Assembly: GCF_036250675.1 (NCBI RefSeq)
Contig: NZ_CP109592.1
Span: forward strand, 7,998,001-8,062,000
Source: Streptomyces sp. NBC_01689
GTDB taxonomy: Bacteria > Actinomycetota > Actinomycetes > Streptomycetales > Streptomycetaceae
Direction of reading: 5' to 3'
Length of the DNA stretch: 64,000 bases
In this document: one piece after another, positions 33,750-42,401 of the stretch
How positions within the stretch are numbered: position 1 is the first letter of the stretch
Layout of the letters: each line of letters starts with the position of its first letter
The notes under the pieces: model-generated
What the model saw: only the letters and a program-made list of their open reading frames with translations
Told to the model about the DNA's origin: nothing
Database searches by the model: none
Translations under genes and position numbers: made by a program

Positions 33750-35284
33750 GGGGCCACCTCCGGATGTGCGGCGAGCAGGGTCGCGACGGTATCCGCGTCG
33801 GCGGGCGTCTTGTCCTCGCGATAACGCACGACGCGGGCGAAACGGAGGGTCACCCCGGCCGGGTAGCGGGTCGACCGCTGCAGGCCGTCGTACGCGATCT
33901 CGACCACGAGTTCGGGGCGTACGGTCACGACGTGGCCGTCGTCCGCCACGGCCAGCTCCTGGAGCCGTCCGGTCTGCCAGGCCAGCATCGTGTCCGTCAT
34001 GCCCTTGAAGGTCTTGCCGAGCATCACGAACGACCCGTCCCCGGCCCGCGCGCCGAGGTGCAGGTTGGAGAGCTTCCCGGTGCGCCGTCCGTGGCCCCAC
34101 TCCGCGGCCAGCACCACCAGGTCGAGGGTGTGCACGGGTTTGACCTTCAGCCAGGAGGCGCCGCGGCGGCCCGCGCTGTAGGCGGCGTCCAGGGCTTTGA
34201 CCACGACTCCTTCGTGGCCGCGGCGCAGCGTGTCGGCGAGGAACCCCTCCGCCGCGGCGAGGTCCGCGGGCCCCTCGACGAGCGCCCGCCGCACCCGCAT
34301 CGGCTCGGGCACCAGCCGCGCCAGCTCCGCGTGCCGTCCCGAGAAGGGCAGGTCGAGCAGGTCCCGTCCGTCCGCGGAGAGGACGTCGAAGAAGACGGGG
34401 GACACCGGCACGCTGAGCGCCGCCGTGGCCACGTCCAGACGCGAGCCCACCCGCCCGGCGGTCTCCTGGAAGGACCGCGGCCGCCCGTCCTCGTCCAGTG
34501 CGATGACCTCGCCGTCGAGGATGAACCGGCTGTCCTTCAACTCCAGGGCGAGGGCGATGACTTCGGGCAGACGGTCGGTGATGTCGTCGAGTGTGCGGGT
34601 GTAGACCCGTACGTCGTCGCCGTCGCGGTGGAGCTGGACGCGGATGCCGTCGAGCTTCTCCTCGACGGCGCACACCCCCAGCTTGTCGACGGCTTCGGAC
34701 ACGGACGCGGCGCTGTGCGCGAGCATCGGCAGCACCGGACGGCCGACGGTGAGCCGGAACCCGTCCAGCGCCCCGGGACCCTCGGCGAGCAGCGCCCGCG
34801 CCACCGTCTGCAGCGACCCGGCGAGCATCACCGCCCGGCGTACGTCGGCGGCGGGCGCGCCGGTCGCCCCGGCGAGCCCCTCCACCGCGACCGCGTCCAG
34901 CGCGCCCTGCCGCACCTCGCCGGTGAGCAGACCGGTCAGGAAGCGCTGTTCGCTCTCGGTGGCCGCCGCCCGCAGCGCGTCCATCAGGCGTCCGCGGGCG
35001 GCCTGCGAGCCGATGCCCGTGACCGCGCCGATCTCCGTCAGCCGGGCGTCCACGTCCCGCACGGTGAGCGTGGCCTCGGCGGCCGGGGGGACCGGGTGGC
35101 TCAGCATCTTCCAGCCGATGCCGAGCCGCCCCTGAGGCAGGCGTCCCGCCAGGTACGGGATCACGAGGGGTACGTCGTCGGCGTCGGCGTCCCGGAACAG
35201 CTCGGCGAGCAGGGCGATCTTCCGGGACCGCGCCGAGGTGGCGGCGACCTCCTGGGACACACGGGCGAGCCGGCTCAGCAGCAT
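33746..35284 (-). CDS. ligB: ATP-dependent DNA ligase
   Basis: 512 aa. N-terminal DNA-binding domain (1-180), then the adenylation domain with active-site Lys210 in VEEKLDGIR (motif I), motif III FFDVLSADG, motif IV EGVVVKALDA and motif V SWLKVKP, and an OB-fold domain to the C-terminus. It is the LigB type (also found in archaea) rather than an NHEJ LigD. Actinobacteria keep it beside the NAD-dependent LigA for repair roles. ATG 35284. Confidence 0.94.
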   Translation of the reverse strand: MLLSRLARVSQEVAATSARSRKIALLAELFRDADADDVPLVIPYLAGRLPQGRLGIGWKMLSHPVPPAAEATLTVRDVDARLTEIGAVTGIGSQAARGRLMDALRAAATESEQRFLTGLLTGEVRQGALDAVAVEGLAGATGAPAADVRRAVMLAGSLQTVARALLAEGPGALDGFRLTVGRPVLPMLAHSAASVSEAVDKLGVCAVEEKLDGIRVQLHRDGDDVRVYTRTLDDITDRLPEVIALALELKDSRFILDGEVIALDEDGRPRSFQETAGRVGSRLDVATAALSVPVSPVFFDVLSADGRDLLDLPFSGRHAELARLVPEPMRVRRALVEGPADLAAAEGFLADTLRRGHEGVVVKALDAAYSAGRRGASWLKVKPVHTLDLVVLAAEWGHGRRTGKLSNLHLGARAGDGSFVMLGKTFKGMTDTMLAWQTGRLQELAVADDGHVVTVRPELVVEIAYDGLQRSTRYPAGVTLRFARVVRYREDKTPADADTVATLLAAHPEVAP

Positions 35285-35369
35285 GCAGCCATGGTGCAAC
35301 GCCGGGGGGCGGTCCGCGCCCCGGCGTCCGGTGCCGACCGGGACACCGGGGCGCGGGGCGCCCCCGGCG

Positions 35370-36296
35370 TCAGCGGGCGTCGAGGTCGGCGAGGAGCAGT
35401 TCTCCGTTGAGCGTGGCGGCCGCCCGGTAGCCGGCGCCCGCCGCGTTCACGACCTGTTCGGCGAAGCCGACCGCGTTGCCCGCCGCCCAGACGCCCGGCA
35501 CGGTCGTCAGCCCGGTCTCGTCGACCACCGGGTAGGTGCCGAACGGGGTCTCGCGCAGCTCGGCGCCCAGGCGTGCGAAGAGGTCGTTGCGCGGGACGGC
35601 GCGCGGCGCGACGAACACCACCGAGCGTCGGTGGACCGAGCCGTCCCCGAGCCGGACCCCGGTGAGACGGTCCTCCTCGACGACGAGCGCGGCCACCTCG
35701 CCCGGCACCACGGCCACCCCGGCGGCGGCGAGCCGGCGCCGGTCGTCGCGCGACAGCTCCGCCTCGGCGACCTCGTGCAGGAACAGGGTGACGTCCTTCG
35801 ACCACTGGGAGACCATCAGGGCCTGGTGCACACTCGCGGGCGTGGCCGCCAGCACCCCGAACGCCTCGTCGCGCACCTCCCAGCCGTGGCAGTACGGGCA
35901 GTGCAGGACGTCCCGGCCGAAGCGCTCGGCGACCCCCGGCACCGCCGGCAGTTCGTCGGCCAGCCCGGTGGCCAGGACCAGCCGGCGCGCGTGCGCCGTC
36001 CGACCGGACGCGAGCGTCACGTGGAACTCCCCGGCGCCGTGGCGCGTCACGTCGACGGCCCGGTCCCGGACCTGTTCGACCCCGTAGCGCGCGACCTCCT
36101 CGCGCCCGAGGGCGAGGAACTCGGCGGGCGGCATGCCGTCCCGGGTCAGATAGCCCTGCAGATGCGTGGCGGGCGCGTTGCGCGGCTCGCCCGCGTCGAC
36201 GAGCAGCGTCCGGCGCCGTGCCCGCCCCAGGACCAGGGCCGCGGACAGTCCGGCCGCGCCCCCTCCGACCACTACGGCCTCGTACGTGTCGGTCAT
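35370..36296 (-). CDS. Thioredoxin-reductase-like FAD/NAD(P) oxidoreductase
   Basis: 308 aa two-Rossmann flavoprotein. FAD loop VVVGGGAAGLSAAL at residues 8-21, redox pair Cys133-Pro-Tyr-Cys136 in LHCPYCHGWE (standard TrxR is CATC), and terminal FAD motif GVWAAGNAVG. The CPYC form is typical of GliT/HlmI-like dithiol oxidases as well as Streptomyces TrxR paralogues, so it may act on a small dithiol. ATG 36296 is favoured by GGAGGTGG; GTG 36305 is possible. Divergent from an XRE-cupin regulator 77 bp away. Confidence 0.88.
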   Translation of the reverse strand: MTDTYEAVVVGGGAAGLSAALVLGRARRRTLLVDAGEPRNAPATHLQGYLTRDGMPPAEFLALGREEVARYGVEQVRDRAVDVTRHGAGEFHVTLASGRTAHARRLVLATGLADELPAVPGVAERFGRDVLHCPYCHGWEVRDEAFGVLAATPASVHQALMVSQWSKDVTLFLHEVAEAELSRDDRRRLAAAGVAVVPGEVAALVVEEDRLTGVRLGDGSVHRRSVVFVAPRAVPRNDLFARLGAELRETPFGTYPVVDETGLTTVPGVWAAGNAVGFAEQVVNAAGAGYRAAATLNGELLLADLDAR

Positions 36297-36338
36297 GGTG
36301 ACCACCTCCGGGGAGACCGTCGCCCGAGCCCGCGTGGA

Positions 36339-36367
36339 TTGACAAACGGCTTTGCCGAAACTGCAAT
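36339..36367 (+). promoter_or_regulatory. Promoter with internal palindrome for the XRE-cupin gene
   Basis: TTGACA (36339-36344), 17-bp spacer, TGCAAT (36362-36367). The spacer contains CGGC-TTT-GCCG (36347-36357), a candidate operator. The -10 box ends only 6 nt before the ATG, so transcription should start at the start codon. Confidence 0.65.
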
Positions 36368-36373
36368 ACCGGT

Positions 36374-36946
36374 ATGACCACGGACGAAGTTCTCGCCGAC
36401 GTAGGCCCCCGGCTGCGCCGCATCAGGAAGGAGCGCGGTGCCACCCTCGCCGGGCTGTCGGAGGTGACCGGGATCTCCGTCAGCACGCTCTCCCGCCTGG
36501 AGTCCGGGCTGCGCAGGCCCAGCCTGGAGCTGCTGCTGCCGATCGCCCGCGCCCATCAGGTCCCGCTCGACGAACTGGTCGGCGCGCCGCCGGTCGGCGA
36601 CCCCCGCGTCCGCGCCGAACCGATCGTCCGCAACGGCCGCACACACTGGCCCCTGACGCGTCAGCCGGGCGGACTGCAGGCCTACAAGGTGCTCGAACCC
36701 CGGCGCAGACAGGTGCCGGACCCGCGCACCCACGAGGGCTACGAGTGGCTCTACGTGCTCTCCGGGCGCCTGCGGCTCGTGCTGGCCGAACACGATGTGG
36801 TGCTGGGGCCCGGGGAGGCGGCCGAGTTCGACACCCGGGTGCCGCACTGGTTCGGGTCGACGGGGGAGGGGCCGGTGGAGTTCCTGAGCCTGTTCGGGCC
36901 GCAGGGGGAGCGGATGCACGTCCGGGCCCGGCCGACCAGCCCCTGA
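36374..36946 (+). CDS. XRE-family regulator with C-terminal cupin
   Basis: 190 aa. The HTH is at about residues 10-66 (LRRIRKERGATLAGLSEVTG ... STLSRLESGLRRPSLE) and a cupin_2 sensor domain at about 115-182 (HEGYEWLYVLSGRLRLVLA, GEAAEFDTRVPHWFG). Such proteins sense a small molecule or redox state. No Shine-Dalgarno precedes the ATG, fitting a leaderless message. Divergent from the flavoprotein, which it probably controls. Confidence 0.92.
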   Translation: MTTDEVLADVGPRLRRIRKERGATLAGLSEVTGISVSTLSRLESGLRRPSLELLLPIARAHQVPLDELVGAPPVGDPRVRAEPIVRNGRTHWPLTRQPGGLQAYKVLEPRRRQVPDPRTHEGYEWLYVLSGRLRLVLAEHDVVLGPGEAAEFDTRVPHWFGSTGEGPVEFLSLFGPQGERMHVRARPTSP

Positions 36947-37027
36947 GCGGGGCCCGTCGCACGCGTGGCCGACCCGCACCGGCCGGGTCTTCCCGCGCGT
37001 GACGGACGTGACTGTTCCCTGATCGGC

Positions 37028-37039
37028 AAGCGACCGCTT
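37028..37039. promoter_or_regulatory. Inverted repeat AAGC-GACC-GCTT
   Basis: A perfect 4-bp-arm inverted repeat 50 bp upstream of the oxidoreductase operon, followed by TTAGTATG, which may be part of a -10 box. AAGCGnnCGCTT-like sites serve TetR regulators of acyl-CoA operons. Confidence 0.4.
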
Positions 37040-37088
37040 AGTATGCGAACGACCCCGGTCAGACGAAGCAGTCCCGTGGAGGCCCCGC

Positions 37089-38066
37089 ATGCAGGCATGG
37101 CAAGTGCACCAGCTCGGCGAACCGAGCGAGGTGATGCGGGTCCAGGACGTGGAGCGGCCGGTCCCCGGTGACGGGCAGGTCCTGCTCAAGGTGCGCGCGG
37201 CGAACATCAACTTCCCGGACGCGCTGATGTGCCGCGGGCACTACCAGGTCAGGCCGCCGCTGCCGTTCACGCCCGGTGTGGAGATCTGCGGCGAGACCGA
37301 GGACGGGCGCCGCGTGCTCGCGAACCCCGCGCTGCCGTACGGCGGTTTCGCCGAGTACGCCGTCGCGGACGCCGCCGCCCTGCTGCCGGCCCCCGACGCG
37401 CTGGACGACGCCGAGGCGGCCGCCCTGCACATCGGGTACCAGACGGGGTGGTTCGGACTGCACCGGCGGGCCGGTCTGGAGGCGGGCGAGACACTCCTCG
37501 TGCACGCGGCCGCCGGCGGCGTCGGCAGCGCCGCCGTACAGCTCGGCAAGGCGGCCGGAGCCACCGTCATCGGCGTCGTCGGCGGAGCGGGCAAGGCCGC
37601 CGTCGCACGCGAGCTCGGCTGCGACGTGGTCGTCGACCGGCGTGCCGAGGACGTCATCGCCGCCGTCAAGGAGGCCACCGGCGGCCGGGGCGCGGACGTG
37701 ATCTACGACCCCGTCGGCGGCGAGGCCTACACGCAGTCGACCAAGGTCGTCGCGTTCGAGGGCCGCATCGTCGTCGTCGGCTTCGCGGGCGGAACCATCC
37801 CCGCCCCGGCGCTGAACCACGCCCTGGTGAAGAACTACTCGATCCTCGGCCTGCACTGGGGCCTGTACAACACCAAGAACCCCAAGCTGATCCAGCACTG
37901 CCACGAGCAGCTCACCGAACTCGCCGCGCGGGGCGCGGTCAAGCCCCTCGTCAGCGAACGCGTACCACTGGCCGGCGCCGCCGCGGCCGTGCAGCGGGTC
38001 GCCGACGGGGTCACCACGGGCCGGATCGCCGTACTGCCCTCCCTCGCGGACGGAGCCTCCGCATGA
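37089..38066 (+). CDS. NADPH:quinone oxidoreductase (zinc-independent MDR)
   Basis: 325 aa medium-chain dehydrogenase/reductase without the catalytic-zinc GHE motif. NADPH loop AAAGGVGSAAVQLGKA at about 138-153 and the substrate-side RAANINFPDAL. First of three overlapping genes with two acyl-CoA dehydrogenases, so it may reduce an enoyl or quinone intermediate of the same path. ATG 37089. Confidence 0.9.
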   Translation: MQAWQVHQLGEPSEVMRVQDVERPVPGDGQVLLKVRAANINFPDALMCRGHYQVRPPLPFTPGVEICGETEDGRRVLANPALPYGGFAEYAVADAAALLPAPDALDDAEAAALHIGYQTGWFGLHRRAGLEAGETLLVHAAAGGVGSAAVQLGKAAGATVIGVVGGAGKAAVARELGCDVVVDRRAEDVIAAVKEATGGRGADVIYDPVGGEAYTQSTKVVAFEGRIVVVGFAGGTIPAPALNHALVKNYSILGLHWGLYNTKNPKLIQHCHEQLTELAARGAVKPLVSERVPLAGAAAAVQRVADGVTTGRIAVLPSLADGASA

Positions 38067-39271
38067 CCGACGCCGCACCCCGCAGTACCGCACCCGACGC
38101 CACCGAACTGCGCCGCCTCACCGCGGAGTTGCTGGCCGCGCATCCACCCCTGGAGACCGACCGGACGGCCTTCCTCGAGGCCCGGTTCGACGCCGGGCTC
38201 GCCTGGGTGCACTACCCCGAGGGTCTCGGCGGCCTCGGCGCCCCGCGCACCCTCCAGGCCGTCGTCGACGCCGAGCTGGAGGCCGCGGGCGCCCCCGACA
38301 ACGACCCGCGGCGCATCGGGATCGGCCTCGGCATGGCCGCGCCGACGATCCTCGGCTTCGGCACGCGGGAACAGAGGGAACGCTTCCTGCGGCCCCTGTG
38401 GGTCGGCGAGGAGGTCTGGTGCCAGCTCTTCAGTGAGCCCGGCGCCGGATCGGACCTGGCCGCGCTCGGGACCCGTGCCGTCAGGGAGGGCGACGACTGG
38501 GTGATCGACGGCCAGAAGGTCTGGACCTCCAGTGCCCATCTGGCCCGCTGGGCCATCCTCATCGCCCGCACCGACCCGAGCGTCCCCAAGCACCGCGGCA
38601 TCACCTACTTCGTCTGCGACATGACCGACCCGGGCGTCGAGGTACGGCCGCTGCGCCAGATCACCGGCGAGGCCGAGTTCAACGAGGTCTTCCTGACCGG
38701 CGTCCGCATCCCCGACAGCCACCGCCTCGGCGAGGTCGGCGACGGCTGGCGGGTCGCGCAGACCACGCTCATGAACGAGCGGGTGTCCATCGGCGGCATG
38801 CGCATCCCCCGTGAGGGCGGCATGATCGGCCCGGTCGCGAAGACCTGGCGCGAGCGGCCCGAACTGCGCACCCACGACCTGCACCAGCGACTGCTGAAGC
38901 TCTGGGTGGAGGCCGAGGTCGGCCGGCTCACCGGTGAGCGGCTGCGCCAGCAGCTCGTCGCGGGACAGCCCGGCCCCGAGGGCTCCGGCCTGAAGCTCGG
39001 CTTCGCCCGGCTCAACCAGGAGATCAGCGGCCTGGAGGTCGAACTCCGCGGCGAGGAAGGCCTGTTGTACGACGACTGGACGATGCGCCGCCCCGAGCTG
39101 GTCGACTTCACCGGCCGCGACGCGGGCTACCGCTACCTCCGCTCCAAGGGCAACAGCATCGAGGGCGGGACCAGCGAGGTCCTGCTGAACATCGTCGCCG
39201 AACGCGTGCTGGGACTGCCGTCCGAGCCGCGCACCGACAAGGACGTCGCGTGGAAGGACCTCGCCCGATGA
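38063..39271 (+). CDS. Acyl-CoA dehydrogenase, first of a coupled pair
   Basis: 402 aa. FAD/substrate signatures QLFSEPGAGSDLAALGT and KVWTSSAHLARW; C-terminal SIEGGTSEVLLNIVAERVLG. The ATGA overlaps on both sides (with the MDR gene and the next dehydrogenase) force joint expression. Adjacent dissimilar ACADs commonly form alpha2beta2 enzymes, as FadE26-FadE27 of mycobacteria acting on bulky side-chain acyl-CoAs. Substrate unknown. Confidence 0.92.
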   Translation: MTDAAPRSTAPDATELRRLTAELLAAHPPLETDRTAFLEARFDAGLAWVHYPEGLGGLGAPRTLQAVVDAELEAAGAPDNDPRRIGIGLGMAAPTILGFGTREQRERFLRPLWVGEEVWCQLFSEPGAGSDLAALGTRAVREGDDWVIDGQKVWTSSAHLARWAILIARTDPSVPKHRGITYFVCDMTDPGVEVRPLRQITGEAEFNEVFLTGVRIPDSHRLGEVGDGWRVAQTTLMNERVSIGGMRIPREGGMIGPVAKTWRERPELRTHDLHQRLLKLWVEAEVGRLTGERLRQQLVAGQPGPEGSGLKLGFARLNQEISGLEVELRGEEGLLYDDWTMRRPELVDFTGRDAGYRYLRSKGNSIEGGTSEVLLNIVAERVLGLPSEPRTDKDVAWKDLAR

Positions 39272-40371
39272 CCGCACAGGGCACACAACCCGACCTGCTC
39301 TACTCGGAGGAGGAAGAGGCGCTGCGCGCCGCCGTGCGCGACCTCCTCACCGACCACTGCGACCCCGGCCGTGTCATCGCCCGCACGGAGTCGGACACGC
39401 CCCACGACCCCGCACTGTGGAAGGCGCTCTCCGAAGGGATGGGCCTGGCGGGTCTGCTGGTGCCCGAGGAGCGGGGCGGCCAGGGCGCGACCCACCGCGA
39501 AGCCGCCGTGGTTCTGGAGGAGTTGGGCCGGGCCGTCGCTCCCGTGCCCTACCTCACGAGCGCCGTCGTCGCGACCGAGGCGCTGCTGGCCTGCCCGGGC
39601 GAGGACGCGGCCGCGCTGCTGACCGAGCTGGCGTCCGGACGGACCGTCGGCGCGCTCGCCGTCGCCCTCTCCACGGCACCGGACGGTGCCCACCGGACCG
39701 TGCGCCACGAAGACGGCCTGCTGCACGGCGAGTTGACGGGCATCGCGGACGTGGCGGCGGCCGACGTCCTGCTGGTCCCCGCGGCGGACGGCGGTCTGTA
39801 CGCGGTCGACGCGAACGCCGTCACGGTCACCCCCCGGGTCTCCCTCGACCTCACCCGGCCGCTCGCCACGGTCACCGTCGACGGGGTACGGGGCCGCCGG
39901 CTGGGCGACGCCGGACCCGCCGTACGACGGGCCCTCACGGCCGGCGCCGGACTGCTCGCCTCCGAGCAACTGGGCCTCGCCGACTGGTGCCTGACGGAGA
40001 CGGTCCGCCACCTCAAGGAACGCAGACAGTTCAACCGGCCGGTCGGCGGATTCCAGGCGCTCAAGCACCGGCTGGCGCAGCTGTGGCTGGAGGTCGTCCA
40101 CACCCGTGCCGCCGCCCGCCACGCCGCCGACGCCCTCGCGGCCGGCAGCGCGGACACCGGCGTGGCCGTCGCCGTCGCCCAGGCGTACGCCGCCCCGGTC
40201 GCCGTGCACGCCGCCGAGGAGGCGGTCCAACTGCACGGCGGCATCGGCATGACCTGGGAACACCCGGTCCACCTGTACCTGAAGCGCGCGAAGGCCGACT
40301 CGATCGCGTACGGCACGGCGGGCGCGCACCGTGAGGCGCTGGCACGACTGGTCGACCTCCAGGCACCCTGA
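39268..40371 (+). CDS. Acyl-CoA dehydrogenase, second of a coupled pair
   Basis: 367 aa, more diverged than its partner. It keeps the C-terminal FAD-domain block FNRPVGGFQALKHRLAQLW and GGIGMTWEHPVHLYLKRAK, but the usual EGTSE/Q region reads YGTAGAHREALA, lacking that Glu. That suits the non-catalytic half of a heteromeric ACAD. The start ATG overlaps the preceding stop (CGATGA). Ends before a hairpin terminator. Confidence 0.9.
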   Translation: MTAQGTQPDLLYSEEEEALRAAVRDLLTDHCDPGRVIARTESDTPHDPALWKALSEGMGLAGLLVPEERGGQGATHREAAVVLEELGRAVAPVPYLTSAVVATEALLACPGEDAAALLTELASGRTVGALAVALSTAPDGAHRTVRHEDGLLHGELTGIADVAAADVLLVPAADGGLYAVDANAVTVTPRVSLDLTRPLATVTVDGVRGRRLGDAGPAVRRALTAGAGLLASEQLGLADWCLTETVRHLKERRQFNRPVGGFQALKHRLAQLWLEVVHTRAAARHAADALAAGSADTGVAVAVAQAYAAPVAVHAAEEAVQLHGGIGMTWEHPVHLYLKRAKADSIAYGTAGAHREALARLVDLQAP

Positions 40372-40385
40372 CCGTCCCGCCCTCT

Positions 40386-40415
40386 CGAAGCCCGTCCCAC
40401 CCGGGGCGGGCTTCG
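40386..40415 (+). terminator. Terminator of the acyl-CoA dehydrogenase operon
   Basis: CGAAGCCCGTCCC and GGGGCGGGCTTCG pair (one G-T wobble) around a 4-nt loop, 15 bp after the stop. Confidence 0.7.
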
Positions 40416-40546
40416 TGGTGTGTGCCGTCGCGACGAAGTGAACCCGTGACGGCGGTCCGGCCAACTCCCCACACCCCGCCGTGTCCAGGCTTTCGCGCGC
40501 CTCATACTCGCCGGTGTCCGGTACGGCACTTCCAGGGAGGCAGAGC

Positions 40547-41434
40547 ATGGACCACCCCACCCGTCGCAGAGCCCTCACCACCCTCGGCGCCGCCCTCGCG
40601 GGCGCCGTCGCACTGCCCGCCGTGCACGCGCGAGCCGACGAACAGGGGCACCGCGGGCGCCCGCTGTGGCGCGCCCACGCCCACAACGACTACGACCACC
40701 CGCACCCCCTGTTCGACGCCCTCGCCCACCGGTTCGGGAGCGTCGAGGCCGACATCTACCTCGTCGCCAGCCAGCTCCTCGTCGCCCACGACCCCGTCGA
40801 CCTCGACCCCACCCGTACCCTCGAAGCGCTCTACCTCGACCCGCTCGTCTCCCGGGTGAGGGCGGGCGCGGGCGCGGTGTACCGGGGTCACCGAAAGCCG
40901 CTCCAACTCCTGATCGACATCAAGACCGAGGGTTCCTCGACCTACCTCGAACTCGACCGTCATCTGCGCCGCTACCCGCACCTGTTCACCACCTACGCGC
41001 ACGGCCGGGTGCACCCCGGGCCGGTCACGGCGGTCATCTCCGGCGACCGCGCCGCCCGCGCCCCCATGGAGGCGCAGACCGTGCGCCGCGCCTTCTACGA
41101 CGGCCGGCTCACCGACCTCGGCGGCGCGGCGGGCGCGTCCTTCGTCCCGCTCGTCAGTGACAACTGGACACTCAACTTCGGCTGGCTGGGGGACGGTCCG
41201 TTCCCCGCGGCGGAGCGCGCCCGACTGCGCGAGATCATCACCGAGGCCCACGCACGCCACCAGAAGGTGCGGTTCTGGGCCACGCCCGACGCCCCGGGCC
41301 CGGCCAGGGACGCGCTGTGGGGCGAACTGCTGGCCGCGGGCGTCGACTACTTCAACACCGACGACCTCGCGGGACTCGAGACCTTCCTCGACACGCACGA
41401 ACGGACACGCGAACAGGTTCCCGAGCGGGCATAG
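40547..41434 (+). CDS. Tat-exported PI-PLC-like phosphodiester hydrolase
   Basis: 295 aa. Twin-arginine signal at residues 5-30 (TRRRALTTLGAALAGAVALP). The mature domain resembles the PLC-like phosphodiesterase TIM barrel: RAHAHNDYDHPHPLFDALAH near the start, VEADIYLVASQLLVAHDP (acidic metal residues and second His), LLIDIKTEG, and a C-terminal VDYFNTDDLAGLETFL. Similar secreted proteins are found in many streptomycetes; substrate unproven. Confidence 0.85.
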   Translation: MDHPTRRRALTTLGAALAGAVALPAVHARADEQGHRGRPLWRAHAHNDYDHPHPLFDALAHRFGSVEADIYLVASQLLVAHDPVDLDPTRTLEALYLDPLVSRVRAGAGAVYRGHRKPLQLLIDIKTEGSSTYLELDRHLRRYPHLFTTYAHGRVHPGPVTAVISGDRAARAPMEAQTVRRAFYDGRLTDLGGAAGASFVPLVSDNWTLNFGWLGDGPFPAAERARLREIITEAHARHQKVRFWATPDAPGPARDALWGELLAAGVDYFNTDDLAGLETFLDTHERTREQVPERA

Positions 41435-41537
41435 ACACCACACGTTCGGAGGACACGTCAGCCGCCCGGACGAACCCTCCGCTACGCGACACTTGCCGCC
41501 GAAAGCCGCGGTGTCGACGTGGCGGAGGAGGTTGACG

Positions 41538-41732
41538 ATGGCCATTTCCATCTCTGTGGTGGTACTGCTGCTGATCCTCGCGGTGGTGTTCCTGCGCAAC
41601 GGCGCGCTGAAGCCCTCGCACGCGGTGGTGTGCGTCCTGCTCGGCTTCTTCCTGTCGGGCAGCAGCATGGCGCCGACGATCCAGAACGGGCTCACGGCCA
41701 CGGCGGACATCGTGAGCAGTCTGCATCCATGA
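41538..41732 (+). CDS. 64-aa conserved membrane protein
   Basis: 64 aa with an N-terminal helix (ISISVVVLLLILAVVFL) and a second hydrophobic segment (AVVCVLLGFFLSGSSMAP), then a polar tail. From memory, near relatives occur widely in Streptomyces, often near genes of integrative elements; no such genes are visible here. ATG 41538 follows GGAGGTTG. Confidence 0.75.
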   Translation: MAISISVVVLLLILAVVFLRNGALKPSHAVVCVLLGFFLSGSSMAPTIQNGLTATADIVSSLHP

Positions 41733-41822
41733 GTGCACGAGCCCGAACGTCCCCTGGCGACGCGTCAGTTCGGCGTCCGCCAGGGGGCGTCCTGCGGTGA
41801 CCGGGTCCCGGTGCGGCGACCG

Positions 41823-42176
41823 TCAGCCGACGAGACTGGACCGGATCAGGAAACGCACCCCCTCGGGTGCCTCCAGCGAGAAGCCGCTGCCCCGGCCCGG
41901 GACGACGTCCACCGTCAGCCGGGTGTGGCTCCACAGCTCGTACTGGCTCTTCGACATCCAGAAGGTCACCGGTTCGTCGACGCCCTCCACCTCCAGCTCC
42001 GCGAGCAGCACGTCGGAGCCGCCGGTACGGAACTCACCCGCCGGGTAGCACATGGGCGCGCTGCCGTCGCAGCAGCCGCCGGACTGGTGGAACATCAGCG
42101 GTCCGTGGGCCTCCCGCAACCGCCGCACCAGGTCGGCGGCCGCCGGAGTGAGCGCTACGCGCGGGACGACGTCCAT
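41823..42176 (-). CDS. DUF779 family protein
   Basis: 117 aa. The DUF779 signature MFHQSGGCCDGSAPMC at about residues 28-43 contains three cysteines; FWMSKSQYELWSHT is in the middle. In most actinobacteria this gene directly follows an acetaldehyde-type aldehyde dehydrogenase (exaC); here no dehydrogenase is adjacent. Divergent from a large LuxR regulator 225 bp away. Biochemical role unknown. Confidence 0.9.
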   Translation of the reverse strand: MDVVPRVALTPAAADLVRRLREAHGPLMFHQSGGCCDGSAPMCYPAGEFRTGGSDVLLAELEVEGVDEPVTFWMSKSQYELWSHTRLTVDVVPGRGSGFSLEAPEGVRFLIRSSLVG

Positions 42177-42401
42177 CGGGGTTCTCCGTCGGGTCGGTGA
42201 CGAGCGGGGGCGGTACCGGAGCCGGCCGCGGCGGGGGCCGCGCCGGTCCACCGTGCACTGGACCACACGGCAGGTTGCGAGAGGGTTGCACGGATCCCGG
42301 GCGGGGCGCACGCGGAGGGGCCGCGGGGTCCGGCTCGACCCGCGGACCCGGGCGACAGCTGGGATCGTGAGGGAGGGAACGCCGACCGTGACCTGACGGA
42401 A

